Numbered from the stretch's first letter, positions 38,037 through 47,653 are shown. The stretch is DNA of 64,000 nucleotides from Gammaproteobacteria bacterium (GCA_021151625.1 JAGKWY010000004.1:1-64000); one strand, 5' to 3'. A program made the numbers and translations. Notes: generated by a model not told the origin, from the letters alone.

Positions 38037-40055
38037 TCAATCAAACAAATTCAACAAGCTGGAAAGGGTTTCTTCGCCCTTGGCCAGATTTTTGGCTTCG
38101 CTTTGCTCGCCAAAACCTTCCCACTCAACATCTTCGGGGGGGAGCTCATCCAGAAAACGGCTGGGGGTGGTTTCACTCATCTCGCCAAACTGCTTGCGCT
38201 TACCCGCCAGGGTCATGTTCAGGGTGCGCTTGGCGCGGGTGATACCCACATAAGTCAGCCGGCGCTCCTCTTCAATATTGTTGTCCTCAATACTGTTACG
38301 ATGGGGCAGTAAGTCTTCTTCCATACCCACCATAAAGACATGCGGAAATTCCAGCCCTTTGGATGCGTGCAGGGTCATTAGTTGTACTTGATCGCTGGTA
38401 TCTTCCTCTTCCTGCCGTTCCAGCAAGTCGCGCAATACCAGTTTGGCGATAGCGTCCTCCATGCGGGTATCGTTTTCCTCGTCATCACCATCAGTTTTAT
38501 CTAGGGTTTTTTGCAGTGACTCCACCAGGTAAAACACATTCTCCATGCGTTTTTCCGCTGCTTTGGGGGTGTTCGAGTTTTGGTGCAGCCAGCCTTCATA
38601 GTCGATGTCATTGAGCATTTCGCGAATGGCGTTGACCGGGTTGTCGCCGGTGCAATTGCGCCCCACTTGCTTGACCCAGTGCGCAAAACGCTGGATGCGC
38701 TCCAGGTTTTTCTCCGGAATGCGACTCTGTAGGCCTATCTCATCCAGCGCGGCAAATAGACTAATCTGGCGTTCGCTGGCATAGGTGCCCAGCGCTTCTA
38801 AGGTGCTGGTACCGATTTGCCGGCGCGGGGTGTTGATCACCCGCAAGAAGGCGTTGTCATCATCCGGGTTTACGATCAGGCGCAAATAGGCCATGACATC
38901 CTTGATTTCGGTCTTGGCAAAAAATGAGGAACCGCCGCTCATCTTGTAGGGAATCTGGTGGTGTTGGAGTTTCATTTCCAGCAGGCGCGCCTGGTGGTTG
39001 CCGCGGTAGAGCACCGCGAAATCGCGGAATTTGTATTGCTTCTGCAGGCGCTGGGTGATGATTTCGGTGGCGATGCGCTCGGCCTCGGCCTCTTCATTTT
39101 TACAGCGGATGACGCGAATAGGATCGCCCAGGCCCATGTCACTCCACAGCGCCTTATCGAATTCGTGGGGGTTGTTGGCAATCAAATGGTTGGCCACACG
39201 CAAAATGCGGCTGGTGGAGCGATAGTTTTGCTCCAGTTTGATCACGCGCAAATTGGGGTAATCCTGCTTCAGCAGGCCCATATTTTCCGGGCGCGCTCCG
39301 CGCCAGGCGTAGATGGATTGGTCATCGTCACCCACCACGGTAAGGGCGCCGCGATTGCCTACAATTAATTGCACCAGCAGATATTGGCTGGAGTTAGTGT
39401 CCTGGTATTCGTCGACCAGCAGGTAGCGGATTTTGCGCTGCCAGCGGGCGAGGACTTCGGTGTTGGTCTGGAACAATTCCACCGGAATCAGGATCAGATC
39501 ATCAAAGTCCACCGCGTTGTAGGCGCGCAACGCCTGGTTGTAGCGCAGGTAAATCATGGCGATGGTCTGCTCGCCCTGGCTCTGTGCCAGACTCAGAGCG
39601 CGCTCGGGAATGATCAGGTCGTTTTTCCAGTTGGAGATTTGATGCTGCACCAGATCCAGATGGTCGCTGTCCAGATCGCCATCTTTGAGCATAAGTTCTT
39701 TCAGCAGGGAGCGGGCATCTTCGGAATCGAAGATGGAAAAGCCGGGTTTAAAGCCTAGCGCCTTGTGCTCCTTGCGGATGATATTCAGACCCAGGTTGTG
39801 AAAGGTGGAAACAGTCAGGCCCTTGGAGGCGCTACCTTTTACCAGCTTGCTGGCGCGCTCTTTCATCTCGCGCGCCGCCTTATTGGTAAAGGTCAGCGCA
39901 GCAATGTGGCGTGCCGGTATATCGCATTGCTCAATCAGATAAGCGATCTTGCGAGTGATCACACTGGTCTTGCCACTGCCGGCGCCCGCCAGCACCAGGC
40001 AGGGGCCATCGATATAGAGCACGGCTTCTTTCTGGCGGGGGTTAAGTTGAGTCAC
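38037..40055 (-). CDS. rep: ATP-dependent DNA helicase Rep
   Basis: This ~672-residue SF1A 3'-5' helicase helps replication forks move through bound proteins. Motifs are in order: Walker A LAGAGSGKTSVI, motif Ia TFTNKAAREM, Walker B DEYQDTNSSQ, motif III DDQSIYAWRGA, motif IV LEQNYRSTSRIL, motif V MTLHASKGLEF and motif VI EERRLTYVGITRAK. The reading frame extends upstream to 40139, but the family begins at TQLNPRQKEA. The GTG at 40055 fits this best, and the ATG at 40088 is an alternative. Confidence 0.92.
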   Translation of the reverse strand: MTQLNPRQKEAVLYIDGPCLVLAGAGSGKTSVITRKIAYLIEQCDIPARHIAALTFTNKAAREMKERASKLVKGSASKGLTVSTFHNLGLNIIRKEHKALGFKPGFSIFDSEDARSLLKELMLKDGDLDSDHLDLVQHQISNWKNDLIIPERALSLAQSQGEQTIAMIYLRYNQALRAYNAVDFDDLILIPVELFQTNTEVLARWQRKIRYLLVDEYQDTNSSQYLLVQLIVGNRGALTVVGDDDQSIYAWRGARPENMGLLKQDYPNLRVIKLEQNYRSTSRILRVANHLIANNPHEFDKALWSDMGLGDPIRVIRCKNEEAEAERIATEIITQRLQKQYKFRDFAVLYRGNHQARLLEMKLQHHQIPYKMSGGSSFFAKTEIKDVMAYLRLIVNPDDDNAFLRVINTPRRQIGTSTLEALGTYASERQISLFAALDEIGLQSRIPEKNLERIQRFAHWVKQVGRNCTGDNPVNAIREMLNDIDYEGWLHQNSNTPKAAEKRMENVFYLVESLQKTLDKTDGDDEENDTRMEDAIAKLVLRDLLERQEEEDTSDQVQLMTLHASKGLEFPHVFMVGMEEDLLPHRNSIEDNNIEEERRLTYVGITRAKRTLNMTLAGKRKQFGEMSETTPSRFLDELPPEDVEWEGFGEQSEAKNLAKGEETLSSLLNLFD

Positions 40056-40278
40056 AGCAATGGCCTGGGGGAAACGTTGGGCGAGCATTCTAGCAAGCCG
40101 GATTTGCCTTGCAATCGCGATTTCAGGAGCTATAACCACAAGGTGCCTGTAGCGGGTTTGTAGTGGTTATTTGTTATATCTGGACGCGTTCAGTTTGCAC
40201 TGGCCGACTGCTACCATGAAGTGATGAATCGGGTGTTTATATCCGCGCCAGACAGGCGACAGGAAGAGACGGTGAGCG

Positions 40279-41991
40279 ATGGACAAAAAGATAAAAATTT
40301 TATTTATCGACCGTGAGCAGGGTGAATACCTGCTCATTGCGGAGATTTTGTCTCACATTCGCCATGTCGAATACGAACTGGTCTGGTGCAACCAGTTGGA
40401 GCCTGCGCTCAATAAAATCCTCTCGCAGGAATTTGATGTCGCCCTGCTGGACTACTACTGGGGCAATGCCAATGCGCGCGATTTATTAAATGCGGCGCGA
40501 GTACAGGCCTGCCAAACCCCTATAGTAGTAATGACCGACGAAATGGAAACCGAAGTGGATCGCGAAGCGATTCGCGCCGGCGCTGCCGATTATTTAATTA
40601 AAGGCCAAATCGATCACTTGCTGCTGGAGCGCGCACTGCGCTACGCCATTGAGCGCAAGCAAACGGAGCAGCATCTCTCCCGTCTCGCGCACTATGATCC
40701 GCTCACCGATGTGCCCAATCGTATTTTGTTTCGCGATCGGCTGGAACATGCGATTAATTTAGCCGAGCGCGATAAAAACAGTTTTACGTTGATGTTTATC
40801 GACCTCAACGGTTTTAAACAGGTCAATGACAATTTTGGGCACGATGCTGGCGATGCCATTATTCGCATTTGTGCCGAACGCTTGAATGCTTGCTTGCGTC
40901 GCAGCGATTCAGTGGCGCGTATGGGCGGCGATGAATTTACCTTGCTCTTGCAAAATATTGCCAACAATACCGATGTGGCGCACATCGCAGAAAAAGTGAT
41001 CCGCGCGATTGAAATGCCTGCCGATATTAACGGCCATGAAGTAGTAGTTGGTTGCAGCATTGGCATCGCCATTTATCCGCAAGCCGGGCGCGATGCCGAC
41101 ACCTTGTTAAAGCATGCCGATATGGCGATGTACAAAGCCAAGCAGGAGCCAAACAGCAATTATCGTTTTTTCACCGAAATGATGAATCAGGATGTGCGTC
41201 GGCAACTGCGGTTGGAATCAGATTTACGTGCTGCGCTGAAGAAGCAGCAATTTGTATTGCACTATATTCCACGTGTTGATGTTTCTACCGGTAAAGTTGT
41301 TGCACTGGAAGCACTCTTGCGCTGGGATAAACCCGGTGTGGGGCTATTAAATGCCAGCGATTTTATTGCCACTGCTGAGGAAACCGGAATTTTAACGGCT
41401 ATTGGTTACTGGGCAATTCGCCAGGCTTGCAACGATGTGAAAAATTTGCAGGAATTTTGGGGCGGCCCCTTAATGGTGGCGATTAATTTATCGGTGCGTC
41501 AATTTAAAGATGAAAACCTGGTGCACGAAGTCGCGCGCATTTTTGCCGATAGTGATATTCAGCCGGGTGATATTGAATTTGAAATTACTGAAACGGTATT
41601 TGCCGATAACATTGAGTTAGTATCGCTGTGCATGCGGCCGCTGGCATTTTTTGGGATTAATTTTTTGCTCGACAGTTTTGGTGCGGGCAACTCATCACTT
41701 TTGCATTTGCAGCGTTTGCCGATCAGTACCGTAAAAATTGATTTGAATTTTTTGCAGGAGTTAAATCGTAGTCACACGGATAAACGTCTGGTGTCGGCAA
41801 TGATTGCGCTCGCGCACAATTTGGGTAAATTGGTAGTGGCGGAGGGTGTGGAAACCAAAGAGCAAAAAGATTGGTTGAAGGAAATGGGCTGCGATTTAAT
41901 GCAAGGCTATTATTTTTCCGCGCCCAAATCCTATCTGGAAATTATGAATTGGCTGCAGGAGTCGGCAACACGTCAGCAGCAGCTCAATTAA
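40279..41991 (+). CDS. REC-GGDEF-EAL cyclic-di-GMP signalling protein
   Basis: This 570-residue protein has a receiver domain (~5-125, phosphoacceptor D58 in VALLDYYWG). A GGDEF domain with an intact signature at 216-220 follows, and then an EAL domain with E344-A-L346, NLSVRQF, the EITETVF glutamate and VAEGVET. In the usual DDFGTGYSSL loop this protein has DSFGAGNSSL. One of the two metal-associated aspartates is therefore replaced by serine, and phosphodiesterase activity may be reduced. The cyclase site looks active. It would adjust c-di-GMP, which controls exopolysaccharide in many gammaproteobacteria. Confidence 0.9.
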   Translation: MDKKIKILFIDREQGEYLLIAEILSHIRHVEYELVWCNQLEPALNKILSQEFDVALLDYYWGNANARDLLNAARVQACQTPIVVMTDEMETEVDREAIRAGAADYLIKGQIDHLLLERALRYAIERKQTEQHLSRLAHYDPLTDVPNRILFRDRLEHAINLAERDKNSFTLMFIDLNGFKQVNDNFGHDAGDAIIRICAERLNACLRRSDSVARMGGDEFTLLLQNIANNTDVAHIAEKVIRAIEMPADINGHEVVVGCSIGIAIYPQAGRDADTLLKHADMAMYKAKQEPNSNYRFFTEMMNQDVRRQLRLESDLRAALKKQQFVLHYIPRVDVSTGKVVALEALLRWDKPGVGLLNASDFIATAEETGILTAIGYWAIRQACNDVKNLQEFWGGPLMVAINLSVRQFKDENLVHEVARIFADSDIQPGDIEFEITETVFADNIELVSLCMRPLAFFGINFLLDSFGAGNSSLLHLQRLPISTVKIDLNFLQELNRSHTDKRLVSAMIALAHNLGKLVVAEGVETKEQKDWLKEMGCDLMQGYYFSAPKSYLEIMNWLQESATRQQQLN

Positions 41992-41994
41992 ATA

Positions 41995-42661
41995 TTAATT
42001 TCCCGCTTGTCGATCAAGTGTGCGATAACTTAGTGCCTCGGTAATATCGACGGTGTTGAGTTGGTCGCGTTCATTCATATCGGCCAGGGTGCGCGCCAGT
42101 TTTAACACCCGATGATAAGCGCGCGTAGATAACCCCAGTTTATTAATGGCCTGTTCCAGTAAATTTTTATCGCCGGTTGTCAGTTCACAATGATGTTCGA
42201 GCTCAGGTGCGGTGAGCAGGTTATTGGCCTTGCCCTGGCGCTGCAACTGGCGCGTACGCGCTTGTTCCACACGTGCGCGAATGGCCGCGGTGCCGTCCCC
42301 CAGGGTTTTACTTTGTAATTCGCCCTGACGCAAGGCGCGCACCGGCACATGCATGTCGATCCTGTCCAACAGCGGTCCAGAAATTTTATTGCGATAGCGT
42401 TTCACTTGATCTGGCGTGCAACGACAGCGATTGGCATCGCTGCCGTGATAGCCACAGGGGCAGGGGTTCATCGCGGCGATCAATTGAAAGCGTGCGGGAA
42501 AACAGGCCTGGCTGCGCGCGCGGGAGATGCGCACTTCGCCGCTTTCCAGCGGTTCGCGTAACACTTCCAGTACTGTGCGCGAAAATTCGGGCAATTCGTC
42601 GAGAAACAAAACTCCGGCGTGGGCCAATGAAATTTCGCCGGGTTTGGGATTTGTACCTCCC
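41995..42661 (-). pseudogene. comM: comM (yifB) 3' portion, cut off by a Tn7-like transposon
   Basis: This is the C-terminal ~220 residues of ComM, the Mg-chelatase-like AAA+ helicase that promotes branch migration during natural transformation. It keeps Walker B and following motifs (GVLFLDELPEF, AAMNPCPCGY with Cys-rich CRCTPDQ, GPLLDRIDMHV) and the C-terminal domain (STRAYHRVLKLARTLADM). The frame is recognisable up to GGTNPKPGEISLAH at about 42661 and then stops matching exactly where a TGT transposon terminus begins. The Walker A half must lie beyond the other transposon end, outside the window. An ATG at 42627 could permit a useless short product. Confidence 0.93.
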
Positions 42662-42720
42662 TGTAATTTCCATGTTTAAATGCTAACGTTAATGAAAAAT
42701 ACATTGGTATTTGTTAATGA
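42662..42720. repeat. Transposon terminus with candidate TnsB-binding repeats
   Basis: The terminus starts with the TGT expected of Tn7-family ends. Two copies of GTTAATGA (42688-42695 and 42713-42720) lie 25 bp apart in the same orientation, like the ~22-bp spaced TnsB sites of such ends. The tnsA start codon (42717) lies inside the second copy, so TnsB binding could also repress tnsA. The repeats are short and the assignment is tentative. Confidence 0.55.
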
Positions 42721-43370
42721 CTAGCGATTTGACGCATTCCCCGGCCCGTACTATCGGCATGAACTCCAGAAGTGTTACCGGCACAGTGCCCGGTATTGGG
42801 GCGTATGAATCAACTTTGGAGAGGGATTTAATGGAAATCCTTCGCTTCGATCCTGAAGTTTCGAGGGTATCGCCCCAGCCCATCCGTATCGACTTTATTA
42901 AACCTGACGGCTCTCAAGGTGAATACTATCCCGACGGTTTAATCGAATTTAAGCCTGAACATCCTCTGTTGCCAGTTCTTTATGAAGTCAAATATCGGGC
43001 TGACTTCAGAGCCAATTGGCGTGAACTAATGCCAAAGTTTCGAGCTGGCAAGCAGTTTGCCTTGGGGAGGGGATGGCGGTTCGAGGTTTTTACTGAACGG
43101 GAGATTCGGACACCCTATCTTTCAAATGTTAAATTTTTGTTTCCCTTCTTAGACCGTAAATTCCCAGAGTCCATAACCACATGGGTTCTTCAGATTCTTT
43201 CTGACCTTGGCGAGGCTGATCCAGACTTCCTGCTGTGCGCCTTATGCAAGGACAAAAGTAACCGTGCTGAACTAATACCGGTGATTTGGCATTTGGTAGC
43301 CACTGAGGCAATCGATTGCGATTTGGAGGTGCCCTTAACCATGCGTACCAAGATGAGGGCATATATCTAA
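42717..43370 (+). CDS. tnsA: TnsA-like transposon endonuclease
   Basis: This 217-residue restriction-endonuclease-fold nuclease cuts the 5' strand at the transposon ends so that the element moves by cut-and-paste. It carries the TnsA signature: ESTLERD (E31/E35), the catalytic aspartate in YYPDGLI (D73) and the E90-V-K92 pair. These correspond to the E, D and Q/E-x-K residues of Tn7 TnsA. The C-terminal half is the TnsC-contacting domain. The ATG at 42717 keeps the conserved PARTIGMNSRSVTG leader; the TTG at 42711 is less likely. tnsB starts 1 bp after its stop. Confidence 0.9.
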   Translation: MTSDLTHSPARTIGMNSRSVTGTVPGIGAYESTLERDLMEILRFDPEVSRVSPQPIRIDFIKPDGSQGEYYPDGLIEFKPEHPLLPVLYEVKYRADFRANWRELMPKFRAGKQFALGRGWRFEVFTEREIRTPYLSNVKFLFPFLDRKFPESITTWVLQILSDLGEADPDFLLCALCKDKSNRAELIPVIWHLVATEAIDCDLEVPLTMRTKMRAYI

Positions 43371-43371
43371 G

Positions 43372-45273
43372 ATGAAAACTATACGTCCCGGCCAGCTAGT
43401 CTATTGGCGCAATGAGCCTTACATAGTGATGGAAATTCGTGGTCTGAGTGAGGCTATTGTCCGTTCTCTCGATAATGCAATTTCTGATGTAGCCCACGTG
43501 GCTGATCTCACAATGGCGCCGCAAGCTGAAAAAAATATGAGCGCACCCCATTTGCTTGCTAAAGGGCGAGACTGGAGGACTGCAACTGAGCGATATGAGC
43601 TAATTAAGCCTTTACTTGAGATGCACAATCGGCAGGCATCAGATGTTGATGCCGTGGCGTGCAAGGCAAAAAAATCACTTACCACAATCTATCGCTGGAT
43701 CGCCCGATTTGAAGAGCAAGGACTGGTTTCTTCCATGCTGAGAAGCGAACGATCAGATAAAGGGGATAACCGAATCAGTCAAGAAGTCGAAGAAATCATT
43801 CAATTAAAAATTGAAGATATTTATTTGGATACAGATAGGCCCCCCGTCACTGAACTATACGAGGAAATTGAAAAGGAATGCAGGTCACTTGGGCTTACTG
43901 CTCCCCATAAAAATACGGTTTATGCGCGAGTAAAAAAAATCGCAAAAGAAAAACTCCTCACGAAGCGATACAACGCGAAACATGCAAGGGAAAAAACTAA
44001 ACCAGTACCGGGTACATTTCCAGGAGCAGATTTCCCAAATGCAGTGGTGCAAATTGACCACACGCCCGTGGATGTTATCGTTGTTGATCGGGTACATCGG
44101 CTGCCTATAGGAAGACCGTATCTAACTCTGGCGTTGGAGGTCTGTACGAAGATGGTGTCTGGCTTTTGTATGACACTTGATCATCCTAGTGCGTCAACTG
44201 CTGGGTTATGTATTTCTCATGCAGTTAACAAAAAACACCTTTGGTTAGCAAAGCGTGACATCGATGCCGAGTGGCCAATTTATGGGAAAATGCAAAAAAT
44301 TCATATGGATAATGCGAAAGAATTTAGAGGCAATATGCTCAAGAGAGCATGTGCTCAACACGATATTATTATAGAGCATCGCCCGAAAGGCATGCCCAAT
44401 TACGGTCCCCATGTTGAACGCGCGTTCAGAACGTTCATGTCGAAAATGCATAGTCTTCCAGGAACAACTTTCTCCAATGTTAAAGAGAAGTTGGAGTATG
44501 ACTCAGAGGGGCATGCGTGTATGACACTGCAAGAACTGGAACTATGGTTCACACTATTTCTGGTTTATTACTATCACCATAAGGGACATAAGGGTATTTC
44601 GGATATACCTCCAATTAAACTTTATACCCAGTTAGTTCATGGTACGACGGAACAGCCTGGTGTTGGGCTTCCTGCGCCTATCGAGGACGAGGCAAAATTT
44701 CAACTCGATTTCACTCCCTACGTAAGGAGAACGGTGCAGCGTGAAGGTATCGTGATAGATCATATTACGTATTACGCGCCTCCTTTAAATAAATGGATCG
44801 GCTCGATAGATCCCAAAACCAAAAAAGCAAAAAAATTCATTTGTGTGCGAGATCCCAGAGATATAAGCATCATTTATTTTCTAGATCCGGATACAAAGGC
44901 ATATACACCAATACCCTACGCAGATAATACGCGACCTCCAATTAGCTTGTGGGAACTCAAGGCTATATTGAAGAGGCTCAGTGAAGATCCTTTGAATGTC
45001 GTTAATGAGGAGATGATATTTACAGGAATTGAAAAAATGCGCAATGTAGAGCTGCAGGCTGTCGAAAAGACACGTCTTGCTAAACAACAGCGCGCCACTG
45101 AGAAACGGAAGCGGCGGATGTCGGAAAGACGTGAGGGATGGAAAGATGTTCATGCTAAGCAGCCAAGCGTTGCGCCTGTCGATATTGCAGATACTGTAGT
45201 AATTGATGAACCTATTACGCCAAAAAAATCCAGAAGATTTTCTAGTATTGAGGTGGTGTTACCAGATGAGTGA
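43372..45273 (+). CDS. tnsB: TnsB-like DDE transposase
   Basis: This 633-residue transposase recognises the transposon ends, cuts the 3' strands and joins them to target DNA. An N-terminal DNA-binding region has helix-turn-helix modules (~60-190, e.g. VACKAKKSLTTIYRWIARF). The retroviral-integrase-fold catalytic core follows with D229 (VQIDHTPVDV), D313 (IHMDNAKEF) and E349 (YGPHVERAF), giving the D-D-35-E spacing. A Mu-transposase-like C-terminal beta-barrel comes next, and the lysine/arginine-rich tail is expected to contact TnsC. Its end overlaps tnsC by 8 bp. Confidence 0.93.
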   Translation: MKTIRPGQLVYWRNEPYIVMEIRGLSEAIVRSLDNAISDVAHVADLTMAPQAEKNMSAPHLLAKGRDWRTATERYELIKPLLEMHNRQASDVDAVACKAKKSLTTIYRWIARFEEQGLVSSMLRSERSDKGDNRISQEVEEIIQLKIEDIYLDTDRPPVTELYEEIEKECRSLGLTAPHKNTVYARVKKIAKEKLLTKRYNAKHAREKTKPVPGTFPGADFPNAVVQIDHTPVDVIVVDRVHRLPIGRPYLTLALEVCTKMVSGFCMTLDHPSASTAGLCISHAVNKKHLWLAKRDIDAEWPIYGKMQKIHMDNAKEFRGNMLKRACAQHDIIIEHRPKGMPNYGPHVERAFRTFMSKMHSLPGTTFSNVKEKLEYDSEGHACMTLQELELWFTLFLVYYYHHKGHKGISDIPPIKLYTQLVHGTTEQPGVGLPAPIEDEAKFQLDFTPYVRRTVQREGIVIDHITYYAPPLNKWIGSIDPKTKKAKKFICVRDPRDISIIYFLDPDTKAYTPIPYADNTRPPISLWELKAILKRLSEDPLNVVNEEMIFTGIEKMRNVELQAVEKTRLAKQQRATEKRKRRMSERREGWKDVHAKQPSVAPVDIADTVVIDEPITPKKSRRFSSIEVVLPDE

Positions 45274-46144
45274 TTATTCGCATCTAATGGAGGGGTTATG
45301 GCCGTTACTCGATAAACCTATCGAGAAAAAAATTCATTACATTCTATCTGACAGGTGGATTGGTTACTCCAGAGCAAATGAAATTTTGCAAAAAATGGAT
45401 GATCTTTTGACGCATCCAAAAATAGATCGGATGCCAAGCATGATGGTGATTGGAGCAACCAATAATGGGAAGACTCAACTTCTCAATCGGTTTTTGAAAA
45501 ACCACCCACCGTCACGAAACTATGGTGGTGAGAAAATAATCGCACCAGTCATTGGAATTGAGGCTCCCCCAGGGCCGAGTGATTCTGCTTTTTATGGTGC
45601 AATCCTTAAACGATTGTACGAGAGGGTTCCTAAATCATCTGGGGATGACATTCGTGATAAAGCATGTGAGGTTTTGGAAAAAGTTCAAACAAGGGTATTA
45701 GTGATTGACGAGTTGCACAATATTCTTGCCGGGTCATCTAAAAAACAACAATTGATGTTGAACGCAATTAAATACGTCAGTAACACGTTGAATATGTCGA
45801 TTGTTGGTGGCGGTATAGAAAGTTTAATTAATGCGGTAAGTGTCGATAGCCAGTTGCAAAATCGATTGAAACCGCAGCGTCTGCCGCTATGGCGAGATGA
45901 TGAGGAATTTGAAAGTCTCCTTGAGTCTTATGAATTCATTTTGCCGTTAAAAGAACCGTCAAATCTTACTTCAACTCGATTGGCCAATAAAATATTAGCG
46001 ATGAGCGAGGGCACCATTGGTGAAATATCTGCGCTTATCAATGAGGCGGCAATTTATGCGCTAAAAAAAGGGGATGAGCGGATAAACGTGGATGCCCTCA
46101 ATAATTGCGGTTTTGTTTCTCCATCTGATCGTCGCACCAGATAA
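45266..46144 (+). CDS. tnsC: TnsC/TniB-like AAA+ transposition regulator
   Basis: This 292-residue AAA+ ATPase bridges the target selector (TniQ) and the TnsAB transposase. It has Walker A GATNNGKT (residues 63-70) and Walker B VLVIDE (144-149). A sensor-1-like segment lies in the NMSIVGGG region, and RLPLWRDDEEF is typical of TniB proteins. It is of the short TniB type rather than the long Tn7 TnsC. I start it at the ATG at 45266, which overlaps the tnsB stop, not at the upstream in-frame ATG at 45203. Confidence 0.9.
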   Translation: MSDYSHLMEGLWPLLDKPIEKKIHYILSDRWIGYSRANEILQKMDDLLTHPKIDRMPSMMVIGATNNGKTQLLNRFLKNHPPSRNYGGEKIIAPVIGIEAPPGPSDSAFYGAILKRLYERVPKSSGDDIRDKACEVLEKVQTRVLVIDELHNILAGSSKKQQLMLNAIKYVSNTLNMSIVGGGIESLINAVSVDSQLQNRLKPQRLPLWRDDEEFESLLESYEFILPLKEPSNLTSTRLANKILAMSEGTIGEISALINEAAIYALKKGDERINVDALNNCGFVSPSDRRTR

Positions 46145-46145
46145 T

Positions 46146-47285
46146 GTGAAACTGCTGCCTCTGCATCCTCAACCTAAAGATGGGGAGATACTATCTTCCT
46201 GGATGGTGCGGTTGGCGTTAGAAAATCACTTCCATTTACACACGTTTTATTCAAAGCTTCTTGACTATAAGCAACCGATCTGGACAAGGGATGTTGACAG
46301 AAGCGCGACGCCTGAACTTATCCACCTCCTATCCGATTGTTCAAGTTGCCCTACTGCAAAAATTGAAGCCGCTACGCTGCGACACTACGACGGATTTATT
46401 TATGAAGATGTTCGAACTCACGGTGTCGCTCGGTGGATTATTCCTTTAGGTGTATACCACCGGCTTCATCGAAACGGAATGCAATGCTGCCCACTCTGCC
46501 TTAAAGATGAGACGCCATACTATCGATTGAAATGGCGGACGTCCTTTTTTACAGTGTGTGAGAAGCACAGGTGTTTTTTAATTGATGAATGCCCCAAGTG
46601 CAAATCAATCGTGGAGTACCACAGGTTGGGAATCGGTAAGCATACGTATGCGCGCTCATCCGAATTAAACCTATGTTCCCATTGTTACTTTGATTTATCT
46701 GAAACACCACCAGTTTATCCGCCTCGATTACCAGAGCACATTGTTCAAGAATATAGGAACGCTTTGCAGAAAGTTGCAGGTAACAGTTGGAGTTGCACAA
46801 TGAATTTTCCAACGGCGCATCCTCTCGCTTTCTTTCATGGTTTAAGAGGACTGTTAATGCTGGTAAATAAACGGTCATGCATTGAATTACGCAAAAATAT
46901 CAATCATTCGGTTCCCCTTAATCTGCCGTTAGAAAAAGAATGGTCACTTGAATTCGGATATTTAGAAATCAGAGAGCGATTCAATTTATTAATGGCATGT
47001 TTTTGGTTAATACATGACTGGCCGAGCAGATTTGTGAAGGTTTTGAAGGCATCCCATCTATCACGCTCCAGATTTGCAGAGAATGTCGAACAATTTCCAT
47101 TTTGGTTATTGCAACCACTCAATGACTATCTGGATCAGCGACACTACATCCCGTCACCTGAGGAAGTAGTGTCGATTATTGGATATCTCAAATCCAGAGG
47201 AATATTTGTCAATGCTCCCTCAGTTGCCAAAGTGTTGGGAATTAGCATTGATTTTGCTAGATCCTACAAAGATCTGTGGGAATAA
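46146..47285 (+). CDS. tniQ: TniQ/TnsD-family target-selection protein
   Basis: This 379-residue zinc-finger protein of the TniQ family recruits the transposition complex to its target. The N-terminal LLPLHPQPKDGEILSSWMVR is the family hallmark. It is followed by Cys/His zinc-binding clusters (CCPLCLKDE, CEKHRCFLIDECPKCK, CSHCYFDL) and a helix-turn-helix-like C-terminal part. The GTG at 46146 starts 2 bp after the tnsC stop and places the motif at the N-terminus; the earlier ATG at 46092 lies inside tnsC. As the only TniQ seen here it probably recognises comM. Confidence 0.88.
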   Translation: MKLLPLHPQPKDGEILSSWMVRLALENHFHLHTFYSKLLDYKQPIWTRDVDRSATPELIHLLSDCSSCPTAKIEAATLRHYDGFIYEDVRTHGVARWIIPLGVYHRLHRNGMQCCPLCLKDETPYYRLKWRTSFFTVCEKHRCFLIDECPKCKSIVEYHRLGIGKHTYARSSELNLCSHCYFDLSETPPVYPPRLPEHIVQEYRNALQKVAGNSWSCTMNFPTAHPLAFFHGLRGLLMLVNKRSCIELRKNINHSVPLNLPLEKEWSLEFGYLEIRERFNLLMACFWLIHDWPSRFVKVLKASHLSRSRFAENVEQFPFWLLQPLNDYLDQRHYIPSPEEVVSIIGYLKSRGIFVNAPSVAKVLGISIDFARSYKDLWE

Positions 47286-47347
47286 TTTAGATCGTAAAAT
47301 AATTTTCTTAGAGGCAGTAATGGCTTTCTGTTGTGAGGCCAACGGTT

Positions 47348-47653
47348 TCATTCTATTGCTATATCATCTTTAAAATCCAGGCGATGAAATTTTGTGTTGC
47401 CCAGCATTGTGGCTGCAGATGCAAGATCATAATTAACTTGCATCAGCATCCAGCTCTCTGGAGATCGACCAAATACTTTGGATAAACGAATCGCCATTTC
47501 AGCTGACAATCCAGCCTTTTCGTTAATGAGTCGATTCAAAGTGCTAGGCGATACCTGTAGCAACGATGCAGCATGATTTGCTGATATATCAAGTTGCTCC
47601 AGGTAATTGCGCTTAATAAACCCGCCTGGATGTGCCGGGTTATGCTGTTTCAT
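47348..47653 (-). CDS. higA: HigA-family antitoxin
   Basis: This 101-residue helix-turn-helix antitoxin starts with the family signature HPGGFIKRNYLEQLDIS. The DNA-binding helix pair AASLLQVSPSTLNRLIN and the PESWMLMQVNYDL region follow. I chose the ATG at 47653, which overlaps the stop codon of the preceding frame as TAATG, the usual HigB-HigA coupling. The upstream toxin gene has decayed, so this is an orphan antitoxin. It may still bind its own promoter. Confidence 0.88.
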   Translation of the reverse strand: MKQHNPAHPGGFIKRNYLEQLDISANHAASLLQVSPSTLNRLINEKAGLSAEMAIRLSKVFGRSPESWMLMQVNYDLASAATMLGNTKFHRLDFKDDIAIE

